Below, in pieces: positions 8,229 through 15,915 of a DNA stretch of 20,572 bases. The first letter of the stretch is position 1, and each line of letters opens with the position of its first letter. The stretch covers positions 1 through 20,572 of the forward strand of contig JAJDEH010000017.1 in NCBI GenBank assembly GCA_029259935.1, read 5' to 3'. Source of the DNA: Planctomycetota bacterium. Lineage in GTDB: Bacteria; Planctomycetota; Planctomycetia; Pirellulales; Pirellulaceae. The notes under the pieces are model-generated. The model saw only the letters and a program-made list of their open reading frames with translations. It had not been told where the DNA came from and did not search any database. A program made the translations under genes and the position numbers.

Positions 8229-9698
8229 CTAGCGAATCTTCTTGGGGACCTTTTGGCCCTCGGGGATAAAGCTGAAGTACTTACGCCCCTCCATCCGTTC
8301 TTTCCAGTCTTGTTTGGCGGCGGCCACCAGCTTGGGATTCTCCAGCAAGTCGACCGCCGTCACTGCCAGTACTTTGGCGGCGTAGAGTACCCCTTTGTCG
8401 CCGACACTGGAACCGATCGCGGCCACGTTTTGCCAACTGTGACCGGGGCTGCCCGCCGCGAAGCATGACGTTCGCAGGCCGCAGGTGGGAACACGCCAGC
8501 TAATATCTCCCACGTCGGTCGAGCCTCTGCTCGGCGCGCTGTTGATGGTGGCCCGGTGGACGCGATTATCAATCGGCATTTCAAACTTCGTTCCGAATTG
8601 CTCGGCCAGTGGTGCCTGCAGGCGGCTGGCGAACAATTGCTCTTCGTCAGTGAACGTAGGCGCGCCGACCTGCTGTAGATTTTTGGTGATGAGGGCCGCC
8701 AGCGGTTCGTTGACGATGATCTCGTGACAGTCGGTATCGATTTGCATCGTCAACTTGGTCCGTGTCATCTTGGCCGCGCCGGCGGCAATATCCTGCAGCC
8801 AGCGAAAATTGTACTCCACATCGCGATGCTCGTCGGCTCGGCAGAAGTACCAAACGGTTGCCTTCGAGGGAATGACGTTCGGCGCACCGCCGCCATTGGT
8901 AATGACATAGTGCAGCCGCGCATCTTCCTTGATATGTTCGCGCATGAAGTTCGCGCCGACATTCATCAACTCGACCGCATCCAGCGCGCTGCGGCCACTA
9001 GACGGGCTAACCGAAGCATGCGCCGAAGTGCCGTGAAAAGTGAACTTCGCCGAGACCAGCGCCTTGCTGCTCGCGGCCCAGGCCTCGTTGCGGACGCTGG
9101 GATGCCAGTGCAAGCAAACGTCCAGGTCGTCGAATTGTCCGTCCAGCGTCATATATACCTTGCCGATGACGGTTTCTTCGGCCGGAGTTCCATACAACCG
9201 GATCGTGCCGGGAAGATCATGCTTCTCCATCGCCGATTTGATGGCCAAGGCCGCGCCCAACGCTCCGGCGCCAAGACCACTGTGCCCACAAGCATGCCCA
9301 TTGCCTCCCTCGGTGACCGCTTCTCGGACTGGCACCGTCTTTTGCGACATCCCGGGCAGCGCGTCGTATTCGGCCAACACGCCGATCACCGGTTTGCCGG
9401 ATCCAAAGCTGGCGACGAACGCCGTCGGCATGCTGGAGAGTCCGGTTTCTACTTTGAAGCCCTCGGCCTCGAGCTTGTCGACTAGCAAGGCGGCCGACTT
9501 GGTCTCCTGTAAGCCAACTTCAGCAAACCTCCAAATCGACTTGTTGACTTCGCTAAGCAACTTCGCCCGCTCGTTGACGGCGGCAACGGCGTGCTGCTGC
9601 GACTTGGTCAGACCTTCCTCAGCCACCGCCGCGACCGAATCGAAGGAAATCCAGGACAGTGAAATCAGCACGAAGAAAGCAAACCGAACAGCTCGCAT
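8229..9698 (-). CDS. Secreted M20 amidohydrolase, AbgB-like
   Basis: A 489-residue metallopeptidase-fold amidohydrolase. Residues 1-27 form a signal peptide (basic start, hydrophobic core, VAAVAEE cleavage region), so it is exported. The catalytic landmarks of M20D enzymes are present: AEYDALP at 109-115, GHACGH at 134-139, TPAEE at 171-175, and the late GSTDVGDISW and SPGHSWQ motifs that closely match p-aminobenzoyl-glutamate hydrolase subunit B (AbgB). The family removes an acyl or amino acid group from N-acyl amino acids or folate breakdown products; the actual substrate is unknown. The start is supported by GAGAGGG seven bases upstream. It leads a two-gene unit with an MFS transporter, recalling the abgAB-abgT pairing of E. 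coli, though the transporter family differs and no AbgA partner is present. Confidence 0.92.
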   Translation of the reverse strand: MRAVRFAFFVLISLSWISFDSVAAVAEEGLTKSQQHAVAAVNERAKLLSEVNKSIWRFAEVGLQETKSAALLVDKLEAEGFKVETGLSSMPTAFVASFGSGKPVIGVLAEYDALPGMSQKTVPVREAVTEGGNGHACGHSGLGAGALGAALAIKSAMEKHDLPGTIRLYGTPAEETVIGKVYMTLDGQFDDLDVCLHWHPSVRNEAWAASSKALVSAKFTFHGTSAHASVSPSSGRSALDAVELMNVGANFMREHIKEDARLHYVITNGGGAPNVIPSKATVWYFCRADEHRDVEYNFRWLQDIAAGAAKMTRTKLTMQIDTDCHEIIVNEPLAALITKNLQQVGAPTFTDEEQLFASRLQAPLAEQFGTKFEMPIDNRVHRATINSAPSRGSTDVGDISWRVPTCGLRTSCFAAGSPGHSWQNVAAIGSSVGDKGVLYAAKVLAVTAVDLLENPKLVAAAKQDWKERMEGRKYFSFIPEGQKVPKKIR

Positions 9699-9946
9699 GG
9701 CGGGACCCTCTCATCAGAAAACCGAGTTCGACTCATCAACAACGGGCCTTATTATGCGCCGAACGAGAGGCAGTTGCATAACGGATAGAGAAACAAACGC
9801 CAATCGCCTGGACTGCGACAGTCCGAAGACTCCGTTCTCGGCCAATAATTTATCCATGGGGGAAGAAATCGCTTCCTGCCCGGCAACTGGTTCGAAGATC
9901 ATCCTGGCGCGCGGCTTGAGATGAACCGTCGTTCCGCTTACCCGCC

Positions 9947-10072
9947 TCACTTGGACGTCGACAGGTCAAGAGTCCAAATCCTGATCGCATGGTCGCCACT
10001 GCCGGCGACGAGCAGGCCGTCATCGGGGGCAAATGCCATGCAGGTCACCTTGGATCCCGTGGCCAATGTCAT
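9947..10072 (-). pseudogene. Out-of-frame terminal WD40 repeat
   Basis: Directly after the TAG ending the WD40 gene at 10075, a different frame encodes a textbook WD repeat: VTCMAFAPDDGLLVAGSGDH followed by AIRIWTLDL, ending at a TGA at 9947. It has an ATG at 10072 but no ribosome site. Adding one T to the T4 run at 10085-10082 would join it to the upstream gene (…WDLETLFGIAMTLATGSK…). It is therefore best read as the severed 3' end of that gene. Confidence 0.7.
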
Positions 10073-10074
10073 AG

Positions 10075-11238
10075 CTATTCCAAAAGAGTTTCCAAATCCC
10101 AGATTCTGATTTCTGGCGAGGCTTCCTCCGCCGTTGCAAGCAGTTTTCCATTAGGCGACACAGACAAGTGCACCACCGGACCATGGCTTCTCGCCGGGCG
10201 GGACGACTTTCCGTCAAGTATCGCCAATGGTTTCCCACGGCTGACGTCCCAAATCGTAATCAAGCGGCTATGTCCTTGGATCAAGATATCTCTGCCCGGC
10301 AGGAACACCAGTCCTCCATCGATATCTGCATATTTATAGATTTCCTTAAGCCTCTTGAGGTTGGATTGTAGCGTTGTTTCCCGCTTTCGCTTGTCGACGT
10401 TCCAAATTGTGACCGCGACCGTCGGCGTCATCCGAGAAAGCGGATAGAAGGCCAGAAGAGCGCCATCTCGTGAGAATGCGACGTCTTGATGACCTTTAAG
10501 TACGGTCATGGGTTCTTCCGCATCCGGCTCCCACAGTTTGACCTGCAGGCCACCTACCGTGGCGAAGCACTTACCGGTCGGTGAAAATCTCGTTTGAACC
10601 TCTTTATCCTCCTGGCAGTGCACAAGCACACGTTTTCTGTTCAACTTCTTCCAATCGGGCAATCCGGCCGTCGACCAGACTTCACACGTTCCGGCGTCGG
10701 TTCCTACCAATAGCAACTCATCGTTGGGAGAAAAGGCAACCGAGACGACGGCTCCCTTCTCGGTTACGAGAATCGCTTCGGCACTTTGGTCAAGTCGTTC
10801 CCGATCATAAATATAGACACATCCTTCTGTTCGACTTAACGGCCCAATATTCGTAATGGTCCTGGGCTCGTCGTAGTCATGATTGCCGGCTCGAGCCAAA
10901 AAGCGGCCGTCATTCGTGACCGCGAAACAGCGAACCTCGTGTTTCAGTTCCACATAATAAAATGGTATCGACGAGCCTGTCGTGGGATTCCACATCCTGA
11001 CAGCGCGATCTAGACCGGACGATGCGAGGATACCGGACGTGGGAAGAAATTGAAGGTCACTGACCGAGGGTTCGATGTATTGAGCGTCCCGCCAATGACT
11101 GAACTGAGGATGCGCATTTATTACCATCTTTGGCGTGGCGTGGACGGGGATCTCCAATTCATCGCCCATCGAACTGGACGCCAGCGCGAACAGACAAGAA
11201 ATTGCGATACGAGATTCGCCGAAGCTGAAGGTTCTCAT
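10075..11238 (-). CDS. Exported WD40-repeat protein, 3'-truncated by frameshift
   Basis: A 387-residue protein with a probable signal peptide (residues 1-24, hydrophobic ISCLFALASSSMG) followed by WD40 repeats. Recognisable blade ends include AVRMWN, CEVWS, VKLWEP, VTIWNV, LITIWDV and IRIWDL, several with the preceding FSP.G/D strand; one early blade (ending VYIYDRE) is divergent. These would form a propeller that acts as a protein-binding scaffold, exported or periplasmic. No enzyme domain is fused. The reading frame ends at TAG just after an IRIWDLETLLE blade, and a further good WD repeat follows out of frame (9947-10072). The gene is therefore probably shortened by one blade or mis-sequenced. 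The start lacks a convincing Shine-Dalgarno. Confidence 0.85.
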   Translation of the reverse strand: MRTFSFGESRIAISCLFALASSSMGDELEIPVHATPKMVINAHPQFSHWRDAQYIEPSVSDLQFLPTSGILASSGLDRAVRMWNPTTGSSIPFYYVELKHEVRCFAVTNDGRFLARAGNHDYDEPRTITNIGPLSRTEGCVYIYDRERLDQSAEAILVTEKGAVVSVAFSPNDELLLVGTDAGTCEVWSTAGLPDWKKLNRKRVLVHCQEDKEVQTRFSPTGKCFATVGGLQVKLWEPDAEEPMTVLKGHQDVAFSRDGALLAFYPLSRMTPTVAVTIWNVDKRKRETTLQSNLKRLKEIYKYADIDGGLVFLPGRDILIQGHSRLITIWDVSRGKPLAILDGKSSRPARSHGPVVHLSVSPNGKLLATAEEASPEIRIWDLETLLE

Positions 11239-11781
11239 TTTGGAACCGTAGTGTTTCCTATAGCATCATGATGAACACCCATCGCTCCATCACGGGATCG
11301 CTAGAAGCTTGCTGATCTTCCGTCACTTCCGCGTCACGTACAATTCGTTCCTGGGACTATGGGTAGAAGAGCAGTTGTCGTACCTCTGGCTTGGAATGCC
11401 TCCCATATTCTAGATCAATAACTGTTCGCTCAGCAAAGAAAATAGTTGCTGAGCGCGAAACAGCTTTGCGCAGCGATACGTGTGCGACAACGTTATCCGG
11501 CGGGCCAATCATTGGCATCCGCGATGCCAGGAAGGTGCCGTGAGGCGGAAGCACAGAGAGTTGTGAACAGCGACACACCTTGCGTTTCATTCCGCGTGCT
11601 CGTGTGTTAAATCAATCGCCCGATTGATTCGTTCAACTGTCGCTTGCAACAAGGAAACAAGGCTGATTCGCATGCGTGAATGATCGTGCGGAGTGCGGAT
11701 CTAGCAGAGTGCAAATTCTCCGCAAGCCAAGCCGGAATCTTCTCGCACTAATGCGACCGAAGCCGAACGCACGGCCGCCAG
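11239..11781. other. Gene-poor interval
   Basis: A 543-base stretch upstream of the WD40 gene (minus) and downstream of a minus-strand membrane-protein gene. Apart from a doubtful 77-codon frame at 11357-11590 I see no recognisable gene, tRNA, terminator with a T-run, or transposon end. It probably contains the promoter of the WD40 gene near 11240-11330, but no convincing -35/-10 pair stands out. Confidence 0.4.
11357..11590 (-). CDS. Doubtful small hypothetical protein (77 aa)
   Basis: An open frame from ATG at 11590 with a basic N-terminus and a C-terminal half containing TIFFAERTVIDLEYGRHSKP. I recognise no family. No Shine-Dalgarno precedes the ATG, and codon use is only mildly gene-like. 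It could be a remnant or chance frame; it is listed because nothing else explains this interval. Confidence 0.22.
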   Translation of the reverse strand: MKRKVCRCSQLSVLPPHGTFLASRMPMIGPPDNVVAHVSLRKAVSRSATIFFAERTVIDLEYGRHSKPEVRQLLFYP

Positions 11782-12081
11782 TTAATCGGGGCGTCCCATT
11801 GCCAGCGCGTGCAGGATTAACACCGCGCCCACCGAAATGAATGCCCAACCGACCCACTTAGGCGGCTTGATCTCGTGGCGCTGAGTTGGTGCCGTGGACG
11901 AGTTCATCGAGAGCAATGCCAACGGGGGCGCTGACGAGCCGCCTTTGAGGCTTTGGAGCTTGGTGCTGACGAATTGGCTGCAGTCTTCATTCAACACGTA
12001 GGTGTCGACATGACGCAGTTGAATTCCCAGGACCAGCACGATCAAGCCAAACAGAAAGTAGTGGTTTCGATTCAGTTCCAT
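11782..12081 (-). CDS. Small two-helix membrane protein
   Basis: A 99-residue protein starting MELNRNHYF. The frame is open further upstream, but the ATG at 12081 is chosen because GGGGAG lies seven bases before it. Helix 1 (about residues 8-24) is FLFGLIVLVLGIQL; after a polar 45-residue middle section helix 2 (about 75-95) is WVGWAFISVGAVLILHALAM. Both termini are short. I have an impression of similar planctomycete proteins with the same NHYF…GLIVL…GIQLR opening, but know of no function. It is probably inner-membrane with a soluble loop. Confidence 0.75.
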   Translation of the reverse strand: MELNRNHYFLFGLIVLVLGIQLRHVDTYVLNEDCSQFVSTKLQSLKGGSSAPPLALLSMNSSTAPTQRHEIKPPKWVGWAFISVGAVLILHALAMGRPD

Positions 12082-12419
12082 GATGGTTCTCCCCACAAGA
12101 GTTCTACCGGCAGGTCCCAGCGTGGACCGGAGGATGGTACCGCCGCGTCCATCCATCACTTAAAACCGGGGGACCATGGGACTCCGTCGGTTTTCCTGGC
12201 GAACACGGGGGCTTGCCAAAATCTCTCGATCCATCTTCTGTATCGATCCGCTGGATCTCGTAACTCCACCATGCAGCGGTTGGTGTGAGATAACGGGGCC
12301 GTACGTAATACAACGGCAGTCAAGGATGGCGGCGGCGAGAGATGGCGAACATCGAAGGCCGGGGAAATGATACATCCGGCAGAATGCGTCGCCGCGCGGT
12401 GCCGTTGGCCCGCTTCAGA
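12082..12419. other. Intergenic region between histidine kinase and membrane-protein genes
   Basis: Both flanking genes are on the minus strand. Frames here overlap on both strands without protein-like character. The only structure I can support is the hairpin at 12162-12194. The promoter of the small membrane-protein gene should lie in the lower part, but I cannot place it. Confidence 0.4.
12162..12194 (-). terminator. Possible terminator downstream of the soluble histidine kinase
   Basis: AAAACCG (12162-12168) and CGGTTTT (12188-12194) form a 7-bp stem around a 19-nt G/C-rich loop. Read on the minus strand, the stem ends in TTTT and continues AAG. It lies 226 bases past the kinase stop and 80 bases before the next gene. 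The A/T-flanked stem could act in both directions, but the loop is long. Confidence 0.3.
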
Positions 12420-13265
12420 TCACTGGTTGGGTGTCCGGGGGGCGTTGGGCGAGGAGAATGCGGAAGCGGAATTGGGTGCCGTGATGACGGGAGCCGCGGG
12501 TTGAACCTGCGCGACGGGCAGCTTGATCGTGAACGCGGTGCCTGTTCCGACCGTACTTTCCACTCGGATTCGTCCCCGATGGGCTTCAATGATGTCGCGA
12601 CAAGCGGAAAGGCCCAGCCCCGTACCACCGCGCCCGCTTTCATCGGGGCCGTCCTTGGTCGTGAAGTAGGGATCGAAGATGCTCTTCAGTTGATCCTGGG
12701 GGATTCCCTTGCCTGAATCACGAACCATCAAATCAACCGTCTTCCGATCGGCATCGTGCGCAAGCTTGATCAAGATCGTGCCGCCGTCGCGCATCGCCTG
12801 GCGGGCGTTGATCAACATGTTCAGAAGCACCTGCTGAATTTGATTGCCATCGGCATGCACCGGCGGCACCGCATCGATTCGCTTTTCCACCATGATGCGA
12901 TATTTGTTCATCTCGCGTTCGAGCAGCATTAACGAATCGTCGACCAGCGAGGCCAGATCGGTCGACTCAAATCCCTTCGCCCGATTCCGCGCGACACCCA
13001 ACACGGTGTTCGTGATTTTTGATGCCCGCTGGCTGGCGGCCAAGATCTTCTGAAGTGCCTTGTCGCGCGTCGCATCATCGCGATGCCGCAGCCCCATCTT
13101 GGCATAGTTGAGGATGGTCATCAGGATGTTGTTGAACTCATGCGTCGTCGTCCCCAAGAGTTCACCAAGTGCTGTCAGTTTTTGAGCTTGTGCCAGTTGT
13201 TTCTTTAGCACGTCAACTTGGTGTTGCAACTCGGTAGCATCGGAGCCTGGGTGGGATTGGGTCAT
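12420..13265 (-). CDS. Soluble sensor histidine kinase
   Basis: A 281-residue cytoplasmic kinase with no membrane segment and no recognisable sensor domain. A short coiled coil (about residues 11-30) leads into the phosphoacceptor helix with His42 in TTTHEFNN. The ATP-binding domain has the N-box around Asn149-Asn153 (LLNMLINARQAM), DSGKGIP at 183-189, and GGTGLGLS at 213-220. A Pro/Ala/Ser-rich tail follows from about residue 250. Such NtrB/GHKL-type kinases usually sense through a partner protein or the coiled coil. It is transcribed divergently from the 13461-19265 signalling-secretion cluster and has no receiver of its own beside it, so the lone CheY-like receiver at 15494 is a possible target (inference). 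No Shine-Dalgarno is visible. Confidence 0.93.
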   Translation of the reverse strand: MTQSHPGSDATELQHQVDVLKKQLAQAQKLTALGELLGTTTHEFNNILMTILNYAKMGLRHRDDATRDKALQKILAASQRASKITNTVLGVARNRAKGFESTDLASLVDDSLMLLEREMNKYRIMVEKRIDAVPPVHADGNQIQQVLLNMLINARQAMRDGGTILIKLAHDADRKTVDLMVRDSGKGIPQDQLKSIFDPYFTTKDGPDESGRGGTGLGLSACRDIIEAHRGRIRVESTVGTGTAFTIKLPVAQVQPAAPVITAPNSASAFSSPNAPRTPNQ

Positions 13266-13382
13266 GATGGGAGCGAGGGGCCAATCTTGGGGAAGGGTCG
13301 CGGCGTTGGTGGGGAGCCGGCGGCAAATTAGTCCTGTTTTTCCTATCGTCGAATCGAACTGGGCGGCTAGAGCCTAAGCAAC

Positions 13383-13388
13383 TATAAT
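13383..13388 (+). promoter_or_regulatory. TATAAT -10 element
   Basis: A consensus TATAAT stands 73 bases upstream of the ATG at 13461, in the divergent gap between the kinase and the small conserved gene. No good -35 is found 16-18 bases upstream, so the call rests on the -10 hexamer and position alone. Confidence 0.35.
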
Positions 13389-13460
13389 CCCGCTCCCTAG
13401 GGCATTTTGCGGCTTGTCAATTACCGAAAGCCAAGGACTTGGCAGGATAGGAAAGCTAGG

Positions 13461-13721
13461 ATGCACACGGTTGAGATCATGGAACTGGCCCTGTCCGTCG
13501 CCGACCGGATGGGGTACCAGATTCGCCAAGAATGGTTGGGCGGAAGTGGCGGCGGTGCTTGCGAATTCGGCGGCCAGAAATGGCTGTTCGTCGACTTGGC
13601 GCTAAACTCGGTCGAGCAGTTGGAACAGGTTACCGAAGCGCTGATGAGCGATCCGGGAATTTACTTGGTCGACCTCCCCGACGTACTCAGGCGGCAGATG
13701 GGTATCAGGCGGGCCGCCTAA
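13461..13721 (+). CDS. Small conserved hypothetical protein (86 aa)
   Basis: The start is set at ATG 13461, preceded by a purine-rich GGAAAG stretch; the frame is open 18 codons further up but that part looks non-coding. The protein is soluble, alpha/beta, with a glycine-rich core (EWLGGSGGGACEFGGQKW) followed by a hydrophobic strand LFVDLALN and an amphipathic helix. It contains one Cys and no known catalytic motif. I recognise the style of a conserved planctomycete hypothetical but no function. It is the first plus-strand gene before the kinase-receiver-STAS-PilB-PilC cluster, separated from the kinase by 251 bases, so it may be independently expressed. Confidence 0.75.
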   Translation: MHTVEIMELALSVADRMGYQIRQEWLGGSGGGACEFGGQKWLFVDLALNSVEQLEQVTEALMSDPGIYLVDLPDVLRRQMGIRRAA

Positions 13722-13925
13722 TCGGCCACCGGCACCAACTTCACCTATCGACCCGCTCTACCTTCGGCCCACCGAATCTGGATCTCGTCTGCGCGCCGCC
13801 CTTGCCGGTTAATCCGACCGCGCCGATTTTGAAGGTCGTTTCGGCGCTTTTGGCCGCCCGGCCCATGGGCTACTTGTCGCCGTAAGCCGTTTGTGGGCGA
13901 TTCGTTTGGACAAGCAAACCCCGCT

Positions 13926-13957
13926 GACCTAGCTTTTTAATATCTCCGTACTAGGTC
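13926..13957 (+). promoter_or_regulatory. Inverted repeat around an AT-rich core upstream of the membrane kinase
   Basis: GACCTAG (13926-13932) and CTAGGTC (13951-13957) are exact reverse complements flanking an 18-base spacer containing TTTTTAATAT. The right arm ends 15 bases before the kinase ATG at 13973. An operator overlapping a -10-like TTTAAT or TAATAT is the simplest reading; an mRNA hairpin just before the ribosome-binding region is the alternative. Confidence 0.35.
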
Positions 13958-13972
13958 GAGCAGGGTTTCTGA

Positions 13973-15466
13973 ATGCGCAGCGATAGGAATGTAAGCACGC
14001 AAGTCGGGCTATTTCTTGTGGTGGGTGTGGCGGTAACAGCTCTGGCGTGGCTGCTTTCGCCGCACTTGTTTACCAGCCTGCCTGCGCGCATCGCGGTCGC
14101 GGTGGGGTCCGTCGGTGCCGTGGCTGCCCTGTTCTTCATCATGTACCACGATCGCCGACGGCAGCAGCGGCAATTGCTGAACTGCGTCGATCTAATCTGT
14201 GGAAACGAAGACATCGATAGCCGCCATGCGGCGATCTACAACATGCTGCAACGCAACGACCCGTGGTGGTCGGAGCCCATGCGGCGAGTTCAGGACCGTC
14301 TGCAGCAAAATCGAGATCAGATTGACGAGACGCAGCATGTTCGAGCATCGGCCGAGGTCCGCGCGCGCCGCTTGGCCATCGAACGCGACCAAATGTCGGC
14401 AATCGTCGCCAGCCTGGCCGATCCCGTGATTGCCATCGATCAATATGGCGAATTGCTGTTGGCCAACCAAAGCGCGCAAAATATTCTTGGAATCGAAGAA
14501 GCGGCGGAAGACCGGGCGATCGATGGACTGGTCCAATGCGAAAAACTCGTGGACCTGCTCAACGCAACCCGTCAGCGCAAATTGCCCGCTCATAGGTCGG
14601 GAGAAATCAAGCTGCTGACATCGGCCGGCGAATCACGATGCTATCGCGTCATGTGTACAGGTCTTGCCGTCGCGGACGAGGCTCAAGCCGAGACGGTGCA
14701 TTCGCATGGCGCGGTCGCCGTGCTAAATGACGTCAGCCACGAAAAGGCCATTCAAAAACGAAACGCCGACTTCGTTTCGTCGGTTAGTCATGAGATGAAA
14801 ACGCCGCTGGCCGCCATCAAGGCCTACGTCGAACTGCTGGCCGATGGCGAAGCGGACGACGATGAAACTCGCGACGAGTTCCTGGCGGTCATCAACGGCC
14901 AAGCCGACCGCTTGCATCGGCTGATCGACAATTTGTTGAACATTTCGCGAATCGAAGCGGGCGTGGTCGAGGTGAACAAACAAGCCCGGCCGCTGCATGA
15001 ACTACTGGAAGAGGCAATCGAAGTCGTGCAGCCATCGGCGGAAAGCAAACACATCGGCCTGCACTGCGAGTTCAGCCCGATGTACCTCACCGTGCTGGCC
15101 GACCGCGACATGCTGCTGCAAGCGGCCATCAACCTGTTGTCGAATGCCATCAAATATACGCCCGATGGCGGCACCGTTATCCTGCGCAGCAAAATGCAGG
15201 ACGACCAAGTCGTGTTCGAGATCGAAGATTCGGGAGTGGGTTTAAGCGAGGCGGATCGCGAGCATGTTTTTAAGAAGTTTTACCGCGTCAAGAAGGACCG
15301 GCAGATGGCGTCCGGCACGGGGCTGGGGCTGCCGCTGGCGAAACATATCGTCGAAGACGTTCACGGCGGAAAGCTCACCGCGGAAAGCACACTGGGACAA
15401 GGAAGCACGTTCCGCATTACCCTGCCTAGCGCCCGCAGCGCGGTTGGGCAACTTCAATTTCAATAA
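13973..15466 (+). CDS. Membrane-bound PAS sensor histidine kinase
   Basis: A 497-residue kinase. Two membrane helices (about 11-29 and 39-58) with a loop of only some ten residues imply little periplasmic sensing. A coiled segment (about 100-140) leads to a PAS-like domain (about 141-255). The HisKA domain carries His273 in SVSHEMKTPLAAI; the ATPase domain has the N-box at 387-391 (AINLLSNAIKYT), DSGVG at 419-423, a KKFYR F-box region and GTGLGL at 448-453. This is the PhoR/WalK architecture. It is followed after 27 bases by a receiver protein, its obvious partner. Its short extracytoplasmic loop suggests that it senses a membrane or cytoplasmic cue, perhaps via PAS. Confidence 0.95.
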   Translation: MRSDRNVSTQVGLFLVVGVAVTALAWLLSPHLFTSLPARIAVAVGSVGAVAALFFIMYHDRRRQQRQLLNCVDLICGNEDIDSRHAAIYNMLQRNDPWWSEPMRRVQDRLQQNRDQIDETQHVRASAEVRARRLAIERDQMSAIVASLADPVIAIDQYGELLLANQSAQNILGIEEAAEDRAIDGLVQCEKLVDLLNATRQRKLPAHRSGEIKLLTSAGESRCYRVMCTGLAVADEAQAETVHSHGAVAVLNDVSHEKAIQKRNADFVSSVSHEMKTPLAAIKAYVELLADGEADDDETRDEFLAVINGQADRLHRLIDNLLNISRIEAGVVEVNKQARPLHELLEEAIEVVQPSAESKHIGLHCEFSPMYLTVLADRDMLLQAAINLLSNAIKYTPDGGTVILRSKMQDDQVVFEIEDSGVGLSEADREHVFKKFYRVKKDRQMASGTGLGLPLAKHIVEDVHGGKLTAESTLGQGSTFRITLPSARSAVGQLQFQ

Positions 15467-15472
15467 CCAAAC

Positions 15473-15487
15473 GCCCCAGGGAGGGGC
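15473..15487 (+). promoter_or_regulatory. Hairpin presenting the receiver gene's Shine-Dalgarno
   Basis: GCCCC (15473-15477) pairs with GGGGC (15483-15487) around an AGGGA loop. The loop and 3' arm together make the very strong ribosome site AGGGAGGGG for the ATG at 15494. A five-base all-GC stem overlapping the ribosome site could tune translation of the receiver relative to the kinase. Confidence 0.4.
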
Positions 15488-15493
15488 ATTCCA

Positions 15494-15907
15494 ATGGCCA
15501 AAAAAATCATCATCTGCGACGACGAAATCCATATTCTGCGTGCCGCCGAACTTAAATTCCTGCGCGCCGGCTATGAAGTTCGCTGTGCCGGCGACGGTGA
15601 AGAAGCCTGGGAATTGATTCAAGAAGATAGGCCGGATCTGGTCATTACCGACTGCCAAATGCCCGTTTTGGACGGCATCGGATTGGCCTCGCGCATCCAT
15701 ACCACGCCGGAACTCGCCGGATTGCCCGTGATGATGGTGACCGCCAAGGGATTCGAGCTTTCTCTTGAGGAATTGCGCGACAAGTATGGTATCAGCTCGC
15801 TGACCACCAAGCCCTTTAGTCCCCGGGCGCTGTTGCAGCAAGTAGAAGACATCCTGAGCCGTGGTTCATCCGGCACGCTAACCGCCACCCATCCCAACTC
15901 CGCCTAG
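15494..15907 (+). CDS. Single-domain CheY-like response regulator
   Basis: A 137-residue protein consisting of one receiver domain and a short Ser/Thr-rich tail, with no DNA-binding output. The key residues are present: acidic pocket Asp9-Asp10, phosphoacceptor Asp53 (ITDCQMP), Thr83 (MMVTAK) and Lys106 (TTKPFSP). Output must therefore be by protein contact. The gene lies 27 bases after the kinase and 8 bases before a STAS gene. The likely role is to accept phosphate from the kinase and act on the STAS protein or on the PilB/PilC machine downstream (inference from order). A strong Shine-Dalgarno within a small hairpin precedes it. Confidence 0.94.
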   Translation: MAKKIIICDDEIHILRAAELKFLRAGYEVRCAGDGEEAWELIQEDRPDLVITDCQMPVLDGIGLASRIHTTPELAGLPVMMVTAKGFELSLEELRDKYGISSLTTKPFSPRALLQQVEDILSRGSSGTLTATHPNSA

Positions 15908-15915
15908 GTGCCCGC

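Noticed and set aside
9810..9824. GGACTG-CGA-CAGTCC hairpin between the WD40 and M20 genes
   Set aside because: Short 6-bp stem with no T-run on either strand; too weak to call a terminator or operator.
6120..12220. Shared 12-mer CACGGGGGCTTG near 6128 and 12205
   Set aside because: The similarity does not extend meaningfully beyond the 12 bases; not enough to call a repeat.
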